DNA of 35,234 bases. Origin: an uncultured Bacteroidales bacterium (GTDB lineage Bacteria > Bacteroidota > Bacteroidia > Bacteroidales > JAUNSR01). The stretch is from the NCBI GenBank assembly GCA_947074145.1, contig CAMTOJ010000039.1, forward strand, positions 1 to 35,234, read 5' to 3'. The notes beneath the pieces were generated by a model. It saw only the letters and a program-made list of their open reading frames with translations. It was not told where the DNA came from and did no database searches. The translations under genes were made by a program, and so were the position numbers. Positions 1 to 8,121 of the stretch are shown here, piece by piece (the first letter of the stretch is position 1; each line of letters begins with the position of its first letter).

Positions 1-1929
1 TATCATTTGTTCTACTTCCTGAACCAAATCTGCTGCAAAATTAGCAATTTTTTTCGTACCTAGATCACCTTCGCCCTGTTTTCTTACTGAAACTTCACCA
101 TTTTCCTGCTCTTTTTCACCAACAATAAGTAAATAAGGTATTCTTTTCAATTCATTGTCGCGAATTTTTCTGCCGATCTTTTCATTTCTGTCATCGACAA
201 TCACACGTATATCGCTTTGTTCAAGCTCTTGTGCTACCTTGTGAGCATAATCGTTAAATCTTTCAGAAATAGGAAGAATTACTACTTGATCAGGAGTCAG
301 CCAAAGAGGGAATTTACCTCCAGTATGCTCAATCAGAACAGCAACGAAACGCTCCATCGAACCAAATGGTGCACGGTGAATCATAACAGGCTGATGTTTT
401 AAATTATCAGCTCCCGTATATTCAAGATTGAATCTTTCGGGTAAGTTATAATCTACCTGAATTGTACCAAGCTGCCAACGACGACCAAGTGCATCTTTAA
501 CCATAAAATCAAGTTTCGGTCCATAAAAAGCCGCCTCACCATATTCGATTTTAGCATTCAATCCTTTTTCCTGACAAGCCTCAACTATTGCCGCTTCGGC
601 TTTTTCCCAGTTTTCATCGCTTCCGATATATTTCTCTCTGTTTTCAGGGTCTCTTAATGAAATCTGAGCTTCAAAGTTTTGGAAATCAAGAGCTTTGAAG
701 ATTATAGAAATAATATCCATCACCTTAAGAAACTCCTCTTTTAATTGATCAGGACGACAGAAAAGATGTGCGTCATCTTGAGTAAAGCTTCTTACACGAG
801 TTAAACCGTGAAGCTCACCTGATTGTTCATATCTATATACAGTTCCAAACTCGGCAAAACGAAGTGGAAGATCTTTATATGATCTTGGGAAAGCTTTGAA
901 TATCTCGCAGTGGTGCGGGCAATTCATCGGTTTCAATAGATATTCTTCTCCCTCTTCAGGTGTATGAATAGGTTGGAATGAGTCTTTTCCATATTTAGCA
1001 TAGTGACCAGATGTTACATAAAGCATTTTATTACCGATATGAGGGGTAATAACCTGCTGGTAACCATATCTTTTTTGGATTTTGCGAAGGAATTGCTCAA
1101 GTCTGTCGCGAAGTGCGGCACCTCTTGGAAGCCACATTGGTAATCCCTGACCTACGTTTTGAGAAAACATAAATAGTTCAAGCTCTCTACCCAATTTTCT
1201 GTGGTCTCTTTTTTTAGCCTCTTCCAAAAGAGCAAGATATTCATCAAGTTCTTTTTTCTTAGGGAAAGATATTCCGTAAATACGAGTTAGCTGTTTTCTT
1301 TTTTCATCACCTCTCCAATAAGCACCTGCAACAGAAAGAAGTTTTACGGCTTTAATAGGAGATGTTGATGGAATATGAGGTCCTCTACAAAGGTCTGTAA
1401 ATGAACCTTGCGTATATGTAGTTATCGAACCATCTTCAAGCTCTGAAATTAACTCACATTTATAGGTCTCATTACGATCGCCAAACATCTTAAGAGCATC
1501 CTCTTTTGATATTTCAGAACGTGTAAGTCCCTCTTTTCTTGACGCCAGTTCAAGCATTTTTTTCTCTATTGCAGGAAGATCAGACTCTTTGATTACTGCC
1601 TCTCCCGGATCAACATCATAATAGAACCCGTTTTCAATAGCAGGTCCGATCCCGAATTGTATGCCGGGATACATCTCTTGCAGTGCTTCAGCCAAAAGAT
1701 GGGCTGAGGTGTGCCAAAAAGCATGTTTTCCTTCAGCAGAATCCCATTTGAATAAAGTAATGGTTGAATCTGAATCTATCGGACGGGTTAAATCCCATTC
1801 CTGATCATTTACTTTAGCTGCAAGAACATCTTGAGCTAATCTTGAGCTGATACTTTCAGCGATTTGTAGGGGTGTAGTTCCCTTTTGGTATTCTCTGACA
1901 GAGCTGTCAGGAAAAGTAATTTTCATCAT
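1..1929 (-). CDS. thrS: Threonyl-tRNA synthetase, 3' end cut by window edge
   Basis: Charges tRNA-Thr with threonine in the cytoplasm. The frame is open for 643 codons from a double ATG (MMKITFPD; either Met could be used) to the first base of the window, so only a few C-terminal residues are missing given the usual length of about 645. The order is an N-terminal TGS domain (MKITFPDSS...), the editing domain with [11 protein letters not shown] and later the zinc-associated CRGPHIP, the class II catalytic core with [10 protein letters not shown] and [11 protein letters not shown], and the C-terminal anticodon-binding domain ([15 protein letters not shown], then [19 protein letters not shown]). 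No Shine-Dalgarno is visible before the start, as is usual in this phylum. infC, rpmI and rplT commonly lie downstream in Bacteroidota but would be outside the window (family knowledge, not seen). Confidence 0.97.
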   Translation of the reverse strand, partial: MMKITFPDSSVREYQKGTTPLQIAESISSRLAQDVLAAKVNDQEWDLTRPIDSDSTITLFKWDSAEGKHAFWHTSAHLLAEALQEMYPGIQFGIGPAIENGFYYDVDPGEAVIKESDLPAIEKKMLELASRKEGLTRSEISKEDALKMFGDRNETYKCELISELEDGSITTYTQGSFTDLCRGPHIPSTSPIKAVKLLSVAGAYWRGDEKRKQLTRIYGISFPKKKELDEYLALLEEAKKRDHRKLGRELELFMFSQNVGQGLPMWLPRGAALRDRLEQFLRKIQKRYGYQQVITPHIGNKMLYVTSGHYAKYGKDSFQPIHTPEEGEEYLLKPMNCPHHCEIFKAFPRSYKDLPLRFAEFGTVYRYEQSGELHGLTRVRSFTQDDAHLFCRPDQLKEEFLKVMDIISIIFKALDFQNFEAQISLRDPENREKYIGSDENWEKAEAAIVEACQEKGLNAKIEYGEAAFYGPKLDFMVKDALGRRWQLGTIQVDYNLPERFNLEYTGADNLKHQPVMIHRAPFGSMERFVAVLIEHTGGKFPLWLTPDQVVILPISERFNDYAHKVAQELEQSDIRVIVDDRNEKIGRKIRDNELKRIPYLLIVGEKEQENGEVSVRKQGEGDLGTKKIANFAADLVQEVEQMI

Positions 1930-2190
1930 AAACGTTTGAATTACAAATTTCAAATCTGTTTTTAAATTGATATAATCTGTTTATTGCTTTATCGCAAATT
2001 TATGTCTTGTATACGATTGTATATCTCAATCATAATTTGACACGCAAATATATTATAAATAATCAACTATCGATTGTTTTCTTATATTATTAGTTGGTTT
2101 AATTTCATTTAATCAATTTTCAAGCAATTATATTATACTAGAATTAATAAATACAAACATCTTTTCAAATATCTGCTTACACTTTTTTCT

Positions 2191-2360
2191 GATCATCGCA
2201 AGTACCAACTGACACGGTAGCTATGATCAAAAACTCCAAAGCAACGGTCAATACGTCTGTTAGCTGATGAACCGGGTGAACGTAGCTTATTAACGAGCCG
2301 AAAGTAGCTAGGGTTGGATGTGGTCGTTGCTAGGGAGGTGAAAAAGAGTGGGGAGGGTTG
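2191..2360. other. GC-rich foldable element; candidate structured RNA or dispersed repeat
   Basis: The segment stands out from its AT-rich surroundings: 57 of 120 bases in 2221-2340 are G or C. Two nested inverted repeats are visible. In the first, 2191-2196 (gatcat) pairs with 2223-2228 (atgatc), and inside it agtacc (2201-2206) pairs with ggtagct (2216-2222) with one bulge. In the second, agcaacg (2240-2246) pairs with cgttgct (2325-2331) around an 80-base loop. On the minus strand a frame stays open for about 60 codons, ending in TGA at 2193-2195, but has no ATG. I do not recognise it as RNase P, tmRNA, SRP or 6S RNA. It could be a noncoding RNA, a degraded mobile-element fragment or a genome repeat. 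Confidence 0.45.
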
Positions 2361-2565
2361 AAAAAGGGTTCGACTTAAAATGGAAAAAAATATATAGATT
2401 GTTCTTTATATTTTATCAATTCAATAACTCCATTTCCTCGAAATTATTTTTAAAATCAACTGATTATTATGATTAAATAGGTACAGTTAATAAAATCTTA
2501 TAGAATGGTTGTTTGAAATAGTAGAGATATGATTATTCTTTTTTTATTTCTAAAAGGAAAAATAT

Positions 2566-2599
2566 AAAAAAAGCGCTCGGGATTTTTTACCGAGCGCTT
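2566..2599 (-). terminator. Rho-independent terminator of the lipoprotein gene
   Basis: A perfect 10-bp stem, aagcgctcgg (2571-2580) with ccgagcgctt (2590-2599), encloses a 9-base loop. Read on the minus strand it is followed by a T-run. It lies 30 bases past the stop of the fimbrillin-like lipoprotein gene. Confidence 0.9.
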
Positions 2600-2628
2600 A
2601 CATATATTATAATAGAGTTAATACCTTC

Positions 2629-3414
2629 TTAGTACCAGTTTTCTTCTTCCCATGTCGAAGTCACAGAATCGATAATCTCAATTTGATCATACACACTATT
2701 ATACTTTACAGAAAATTTATAATGAGTATTTGGTTGAGAATATGCTGTGTTTGGTCCGCATAATTCAGCGTAGTAGCTTTTAGTCCCTTGTGTCATTACA
2801 ATAATAATAGAATTATTATTACCATATGCCGGCATAATAGCCTTATATCTGTTTAGTTTAAAGAAAGGAGTTACATAAAGAGAACCAGTAACGAAGAATT
2901 TAGAGTTGTTTGGATGATCAAGTATATTGAAGTCAACTAACGCATTTGCATGAACAAGTTCACCTTCAATATTATTTTCTACTTTACCTTTATATTCACA
3001 ATATAACATGTCTGCTTTCAAAATTTTGGCAGAAGTTGATTGATCGGCTATATCCGGAGTTTGTGGATATGTAGGTTTAGATGATGGAAAATAATTAGGA
3101 TGTTTAAAGGTGATAAGAATAGATTTGTTATCTTTTAAGTAACCTGATGAGTTAACTTCAGATTTTTCTATTACATAAGTTTCCGATTCAGGAATTGATA
3201 ACAAAGAATTGTTTGTATAATTAAAATAATATGGAGTATTTTTAATATTCAGCTCCCAATTACTTCTGTCGGAAATATCCATATTTAGTCTTCCTTTGAA
3301 TGTTTCAATATGAATATTTTCTCCAAAATTTTCACTTTTGTTATCATCTTTTGAACATGCATTCAAAATAAGCAGACTGCTAATAAACATATATGGATAT
3401 AATTTAGTCTTCAT
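2629..3414 (-). CDS. Fimbrillin-like outer-membrane lipoprotein
   Basis: Predicted 261-residue lipoprotein. The start is placed at the Met of MKTKLYPYMF because a TACATTTG promoter box (3452-3445, minus strand) lies over the longer alternative start at 3447. An ATG at 3420 (MLMKT) is also possible. A type II signal peptide ends in the lipobox LNAC followed by SKDD, placing the acylated Cys near residue 20. The body is beta-rich with segments such as ILKADMLYCEYKG and GELVHANALVDFNI. These resemble the pattern of a leading strand followed by an HALA-like strand in the fimbrillin/Mfa-like family of Bacteroidales. The C-terminus ends in aromatic WEEENWY. The gene is monocistronic, with its own promoter and terminator. 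The family assignment is by pattern only; a generic surface lipoprotein is the alternative. Confidence 0.6.
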   Translation of the reverse strand: MKTKLYPYMFISSLLILNACSKDDNKSENFGENIHIETFKGRLNMDISDRSNWELNIKNTPYYFNYTNNSLLSIPESETYVIEKSEVNSSGYLKDNKSILITFKHPNYFPSSKPTYPQTPDIADQSTSAKILKADMLYCEYKGKVENNIEGELVHANALVDFNILDHPNNSKFFVTGSLYVTPFFKLNRYKAIMPAYGNNNSIIIVMTQGTKSYYAELCGPNTAYSQPNTHYKFSVKYNSVYDQIEIIDSVTSTWEEENWY

Positions 3415-3444
3415 AAGCATTTTAATGTAATAAATAGTTTGGTG

Positions 3445-3452
3445 CAAATGTA
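3445..3452 (-). promoter_or_regulatory. Promoter -7 box for the fimbrillin-like gene
   Basis: The minus strand reads TACATTTG, an exact match to the Bacteroidota -7 consensus TAnnTTTG. It lies about 30 bases before the chosen ATG at 3414. The -33 region reads ttta rather than TTTG at the usual spacing, so support comes from the -7 box and its position. Confidence 0.5.
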
Positions 3453-3683
3453 AAAATAAGTTTCGTTATTATTAAAAATATTTATTGTATAAATCAATGT
3501 TTCTTTCCTTTTTATGATATATCGGTTCTTTATTAATATTCTATATTCAGCATTTGTTAAATAAGTTTCCTTTGAATAGAAAATAAGCTTTAAATCTGAT
3601 AAAAATTAAATCTTTTATAACGTGTTGTTGATGTTTTGTTTCGTAATAGAAGTGAACAGATCTGAATCTTGATTATTATATAA

Positions 3684-3724
3684 AAAATCCCTTTAATGAT
3701 TCGTAGAATCATTAAAGGGATTTT
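3684..3724 (-). terminator. Terminator after the DJ-1 family gene
   Basis: A perfect 19-bp inverted repeat (3684-3702 with 3706-3724) with a 3-base gta loop. It is flanked by A-runs on the left and T-runs on the right, so it could work in both directions. It sits 18 bases past the stop of the minus-strand DJ-1 gene. Confidence 0.9.
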
Positions 3725-3742
3725 AAGTTTCAAACTATTTTT

Positions 3743-4291
3743 TTATATAAATAGCATTCCTTGAGCTAATGCTATAGATGTATTTTTGTCTTTTAATATT
3801 TCCAAAAGTTTGAATCCAAAGTCAGAAGCAGTAGCCGGACCTCTGCTTGTAATTATATTGGAATCGACAACAACTTTTTCATTTGTGATTACAGCCCCTT
3901 CTAGATATTGTTCGAAACCAGGATAACAAATTGCTTTTTTATCTTTCAAAAGTCCCATTTTTCCAAATACCATAGGAGCAGCACAAATAGCAGAAATATA
4001 TTTTCCTAAACTATTATATTCATTTATCAGATTTAAAAGAGGTTTATAATCTAATAGATTTGTTGCACCGGGTAGTCCTCCAGGCAGAATTAATATATTG
4101 CCAATAGAGAAATCTGTATCATTGAATTTTGAATTTGCAGTCACTTCAATTTGATGAGCTCCTTTTACATTCAAATCATTTTCAATAGAAACAATCTGTA
4201 CATCAATATCTCCTCTTCGAAGAATATCTATAATTGTAATAGCTTCAATTTCTTCAAAACCTGTTGCCAAAAAAATAAATGCTTTTTTCAT
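3743..4291 (-). CDS. DJ-1/PfpI family protein (YajL/ThiJ-like)
   Basis: A 182-residue cytoplasmic protein of the DJ-1/PfpI superfamily, close to full family length. The nucleophile elbow is AICAAPMVFGKMGLL with Cys103. The conserved acidic partner is in GFEEIEAITIID (Glu16), and ILPGGLPGATNL carries the usual glycine-rich turn. Family members act as stress-related glyoxalase, deglycase or chaperone-like proteins, but which activity applies cannot be read here. It begins 54 bases downstream of the 401-residue unknown gene with no terminator between them, so the two may be cotranscribed. A strong terminator follows. Confidence 0.9.
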   Translation of the reverse strand: MKKAFIFLATGFEEIEAITIIDILRRGDIDVQIVSIENDLNVKGAHQIEVTANSKFNDTDFSIGNILILPGGLPGATNLLDYKPLLNLINEYNSLGKYISAICAAPMVFGKMGLLKDKKAICYPGFEQYLEGAVITNEKVVVDSNIITSRGPATASDFGFKLLEILKDKNTSIALAQGMLFI

Positions 4292-4345
4292 TCTTTATCA
4301 ATATATATTATTAAAAAATTATATCATTGATAAAAATAGCAAAAG

Positions 4346-5551
4346 TTATTCATTTTCATCAAGAGGTTCCGGTCTTATTTCGTTTTCAGATTCACCTGAT
4401 AAATAATTGAAATAAGGAAACATGCTGTCTTTTTTCTTGTTGGCACCGAATTCTTCATTCAACTCCTCTTTTAAGTTTTCTTCAAACAGTTTTTGCTCCG
4501 CTTCCAAATATTGGTAATATGAAATGTTTTTACCTTTTTCACCGAAAATACTAAAAATTGAAGCTCCAATCACATCTTTTGGTCTAAGAGGTAAGGTATG
4601 ATTGAACAGATAAGATTCATTTGCAAATTCTTCCTCACTTATGCTTAAAGGTTTTTTCCATGTATGTATAAATCTCAATCTCCAATAAGCATCCCACGGA
4701 ATATTTACAAGAAGAAATGCTTTTGTTCTGCATATTATATTTCTGTTAATTTCAGCATCTTCAGCGGTGATATAGTTTTTAGCCTGCATTAAATCTATAA
4801 TATATACAGCTCCCCATAAAACACTTGCAGCATATTCGAATGTATCAAGAAATTCTATATCTAATAATCTGTATATATATTGTCTGAAAGCATCCTCGTT
4901 AATCAGATTACTTTTCTTTTCTTTATTTGATTCACTCTCAATGAAATCAAAAAGAGCATCAGAGATATTTTCGGCTGTAATAACGGAAATATTATACTTA
5001 TAACAATATTCAACAAAATCTTTTCTTATAGCTATCAGATTGGGATCTTTAATTTTTACAGGAATACTTGATAGATAGCTCTTAAGAATTTTAATCTCTT
5101 TCTTATCAATAGATGTGTTATTTTTAATAAGATTAGAAACGTTTTTCTTTACAATATCATATTTTCCATATGCATCGAAAACATCAAGAATATGTACAAA
5201 TAAAAGAAAATCTTCGTCTGCATTTAAAGAAAGTTCCTCAAGATAAAGCTCCAGTTTAGAAGTTTCATTTCTGAACAGATTATAATATAAAAGTTCCGGT
5301 AAAAGCGAAAATATAGTGTCATTATAAAGATCCGGCTGACATTCTTTGAGGGTTATAGCCAGAGATTCAGCTTTGCTGAACTTCTTTTCCTCATACAATG
5401 TGTCTGCCAATAGATCAATTGTCATAATCATTAAATTATGCTTGTCTAAGTCATCCTGTGGTATTTCATCCATAATGTAACCGAGTGCTACATCATATAA
5501 ATCAATGAGTTTTTGCTTGCGACAAGCATCGATAAATTTTTCTGTATTCAT
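4346..5551 (-). CDS. Unrecognised alpha-helical protein, 401 residues
   Basis: I do not recognise this gene. No signal peptide or membrane segment is visible, so it is probably cytoplasmic. The first 180 residues are helical with TPR-like spacing (LADTLYEEKKFSKAESLAITLKE, then LLYYNLFRNETSKLELYLEEL). A central block has conserved-looking aromatics (FLDTFEYAASVLWGAVYIIDL; IPWDAYWRLRFIHTW). The C-terminus is acidic and probably disordered (SGESENEIRPEPLDENE). Coding use is like its neighbours. It is probably the first gene of a two-gene unit with the DJ-1 protein. A helical-repeat scaffold is the most that can be inferred. Confidence 0.75.
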   Translation of the reverse strand: MNTEKFIDACRKQKLIDLYDVALGYIMDEIPQDDLDKHNLMIMTIDLLADTLYEEKKFSKAESLAITLKECQPDLYNDTIFSLLPELLYYNLFRNETSKLELYLEELSLNADEDFLLFVHILDVFDAYGKYDIVKKNVSNLIKNNTSIDKKEIKILKSYLSSIPVKIKDPNLIAIRKDFVEYCYKYNISVITAENISDALFDFIESESNKEKKSNLINEDAFRQYIYRLLDIEFLDTFEYAASVLWGAVYIIDLMQAKNYITAEDAEINRNIICRTKAFLLVNIPWDAYWRLRFIHTWKKPLSISEEEFANESYLFNHTLPLRPKDVIGASIFSIFGEKGKNISYYQYLEAEQKLFEENLKEELNEEFGANKKKDSMFPYFNYLSGESENEIRPEPLDENE

Positions 5552-5789
5552 AACATTGTAGTTTGAAAAGGTATCTTTTCTCTATAACATTATTTGTCAT
5601 TTTAGTGTTCGCAATAATTATAATAAAAGGAGCTAAGAAAGCGATTTTAAAGTATGGTAATTTAATATTGAACTCCATTTTATGACACTTAAGCAATAAT
5701 TAAAAGATATAAGTACAAACTTTAGATATTAAATATGAACACAGCAACACGTCAATCCGTTTTAAAAATATTATAAACAGGGTTTAATA

Positions 5790-8087
5790 ATGAAAGAGAA
5801 ATTCGATATAGAGGGGATGCTGTGTCCCACTTGTGCACATAGATTGCAGAAAAAATTATTAAAACTTAATGGTATAAAAGATGTCTCTGTTAATATGGCG
5901 TCTGAGACAATTATTATCGATTATGACGATAATATAATTTCTCAGAAATTTATAGAGGAAGAGGTAGATAAGTTAGGATATAAACTCATAGTTCCTAAAT
6001 TCCATAATAATTATCTTGGAAAAAACAGATTCAGACCTAAAATCGAATATTTTGGAAAGCTAACTATAATCTCAATAATTCTATTTATACCACTTTTAAT
6101 CATAGGTTTCAGCCAGAATTTTGTAACAGAGTATTCGTTGTTTATAGAATCCAGAAATCTTGTCAACAATAATCTGTTACTTCAATTTATACTCTCTACC
6201 GCAATACTAATTGTAGGTTTCCCAATTTTAAAGAATGGTATTATGATGCTTTTCAGACTTCATGCAAATACCGATTCTCTTATCTCTTTAGGAGCTTTAA
6301 CCTCTTATGTTTATAGTTGTATAATTAGTATACAGATCCTTTTTGATAATAACGGTACTTTACCATTATTATATTTTGCAGCAAGTTCGGCAATGATTGT
6401 TGTACGAATATTCGGTTATTATATAGAAAAAAGAATTTCACTAAAAAATAAGGTTAATATACAGCCCTTATTGAAGCTTATTCCCGATAGTTACAATAAA
6501 GTTATATCGGTTGCAGATACTGCTCTTATAAAGGAATCCAAAAACAGGTCACTGCTTTTATCAGATAATGAGGATATTGAGAATAATGATATCCTTAATT
6601 TGAATATTGGAGATATCATAATATTAAAAAAAGGGGATAGATCAGTTGCCGATGGTGAGGTTATAAGGGGAACAGCGCTTATAAATGAAACTTTTTATTC
6701 AGGAAGTGAAGGTTTAAAGAGGGTTACGGGTGGAGATAAAGTCTTGGCCGGTACTCTTGTCTCAGATGGAGAAATTTTAATCAAAATACTAAAAGTAGGA
6801 AAGGAGACATTTCTCAATTCTTTGATATCTATGCTTCAGGAGGGTGAAAATTCAAAACCAGACATTAATTATTTAACAGATAGAATATCATCGATAACTA
6901 TTCGAGTAATACTTTGTCTTGCATTCATCTGCTCCTTGATATGGTTTATAACGGGTGAGGAGTTCTCTTTTGCGATAAGTATTTTTCTATCTATTCTTAT
7001 TATAGGATGCCCTGTTGCAACAGGAATTGCGGTTCCTCTATCAGCTTTGTTTGCTGTCAAATATTGTGCAAAAAAAGGGGTTATAATAAGAAAAATTAAT
7101 GCAATTGAAGTTATAAGAAAATCAACATCATTTGTTTTTAATCAAACAGGAACATTAACAAAAGGTTTGCCCAAGGTTACAGATGTGATAGTTTGTGGAA
7201 CCTTTTCCAAAGAAAGACTCCTTTCTTTAGCTTCTTCGGCTGAATCAATATCCTCTCATCCTGTTGCTATAGCTATTGTTAATGAGGCGTTAAAGATGAA
7301 TCTTGAAATAAAGAAGCCTGAACCTTTTCGATATATTCATGGAGAGGGCATAGAGGCCAATATTGATGATATTAGAATTGACATTGGTAATTATAAGCTT
7401 ATGAAGCTTTTGAGAATCAGTGAGGCAGATATCGAAAAAAATATACCAATATATAAACAACTGACTTTAGATGGTAAATCAGCAGTTTTTGTGGTTATAG
7501 ATAATAAGATAGAGGGTATAATTGCAATGATTGATGATATAAGACCAAATGCAAAGGATGTAATAGATTATATAAATTCCAAAGAGAAAACTACTGTTCT
7601 TCTTACCGGTGATCACTGGCATACTGCTCAGATTTTGGCTCAGAAGATTGATGTACAGAAAATATATGCAGAAGTAGAAGCTTCTAATCGTGCAAGAATT
7701 ATAAGAAAAATACAATATGAAAATAATATTGTAGTGATGGTAGGTGATGGTATACATGATGCACAGGCTATTCTTGAAGCAGACTCTGGGATAGTTATAG
7801 GAACTCCTGATACTATTGCGGCAGATGTTGCTGATATTATAATAATAAATAATGATTTGAGACAGCTTCAAACAGTTATAAAGATTGCTGACAAGACGGT
7901 AAGAAATATAAAAGAAAATATCTTTTTCATTTTTGTATATAATATACTGATGTTGCCAATTGCATCCGGTCTGCTATATCTTTTGGGATTGAATATTATC
8001 TTGGATCCTATCTTAGCCTCGGGTGTTATGCTATTAGGAGTTGTAACTGTTCTTGTGAATTCTTTAAGACTAAATTATTTCAAATAG
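5790..8087 (+). CDS. Degenerate heavy-metal P-type ATPase (likely catalytically dead)
   Basis: A 765-residue protein with the full P1B-ATPase architecture. It has an N-terminal metal-binding HMA domain with GMLCPTCAH (residues 9-17), membrane helices, an actuator domain, a membrane metal site, phosphorylation and nucleotide domains, and two C-terminal helices. The usual catalytic residues are changed. DKTGT is NQTGT (Asn451, codon aat at 7140-7142). The actuator TGE loop reads SGSE (304-307). CPC reads CPV (407-409). GDGxND reads GDGIHD (652-657), and the terminal MxxSS metal motif is missing. Retained motifs are SHP (His490), HGEGIEA (517-523), LLTGDH (604-609) and the membrane YN (717-718). 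The frame is intact with no stops, so this looks like a maintained pseudoenzyme rather than a pseudogene. A DUF3943 gene follows after 34 bases, probably in one operon. Confidence 0.9.
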   Translation: MKEKFDIEGMLCPTCAHRLQKKLLKLNGIKDVSVNMASETIIIDYDDNIISQKFIEEEVDKLGYKLIVPKFHNNYLGKNRFRPKIEYFGKLTIISIILFIPLLIIGFSQNFVTEYSLFIESRNLVNNNLLLQFILSTAILIVGFPILKNGIMMLFRLHANTDSLISLGALTSYVYSCIISIQILFDNNGTLPLLYFAASSAMIVVRIFGYYIEKRISLKNKVNIQPLLKLIPDSYNKVISVADTALIKESKNRSLLLSDNEDIENNDILNLNIGDIIILKKGDRSVADGEVIRGTALINETFYSGSEGLKRVTGGDKVLAGTLVSDGEILIKILKVGKETFLNSLISMLQEGENSKPDINYLTDRISSITIRVILCLAFICSLIWFITGEEFSFAISIFLSILIIGCPVATGIAVPLSALFAVKYCAKKGVIIRKINAIEVIRKSTSFVFNQTGTLTKGLPKVTDVIVCGTFSKERLLSLASSAESISSHPVAIAIVNEALKMNLEIKKPEPFRYIHGEGIEANIDDIRIDIGNYKLMKLLRISEADIEKNIPIYKQLTLDGKSAVFVVIDNKIEGIIAMIDDIRPNAKDVIDYINSKEKTTVLLTGDHWHTAQILAQKIDVQKIYAEVEASNRARIIRKIQYENNIVVMVGDGIHDAQAILEADSGIVIGTPDTIAADVADIIIINNDLRQLQTVIKIADKTVRNIKENIFFIFVYNILMLPIASGLLYLLGLNIILDPILASGVMLLGVVTVLVNSLRLNYFK

Positions 8088-8121
8088 GTTGATATATCTG
8101 TTAATCAATTAAAACTATTAT

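Larger units (their letters stand above)
1930..2628. other. Gene-free region upstream of thrS
   Basis: About 700 bases without a convincing gene. 1930-2190 is very AT-rich leader and promoter DNA for thrS. Minus-strand boxes resembling TAnnTTTG occur at 1995-2002 and 2045-2052, but neither has a good -33 partner. 2191-2360 is the GC-richer structured element listed separately. 2366-2560 is AT-rich with nothing recognisable, and 2566-2599 is the terminator of the next gene. Confidence 0.7.
3415..3742. other. Gene-free region with promoter and terminator
   Basis: AT-rich spacer between two minus-strand genes. The left end is the leader and promoter of the lipoprotein gene. The right end is the terminator of the DJ-1 gene (3684-3724). 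Nothing else is recognisable in between. Confidence 0.7.

Noticed and set aside
5502..5696. A 64-codon minus-strand frame overlapping the start of the unknown 401-residue gene
   Set aside because: Overlaps a longer, better gene in another frame, and shows no start signal or recognisable domain.
7131..7160. Sequencing error or frameshift as the cause of the NQTGT motif
   Set aside because: The frame is intact on both sides, and other catalytic motifs are also changed, so a single error cannot explain it. An assembly check would still be useful.
7479..7871. A 130-codon antisense frame inside the P-type ATPase gene
   Set aside because: It is rich in Ile, Tyr and Cys and mirrors the sense-strand codon pattern; no homology-like motifs and no independent promoter.
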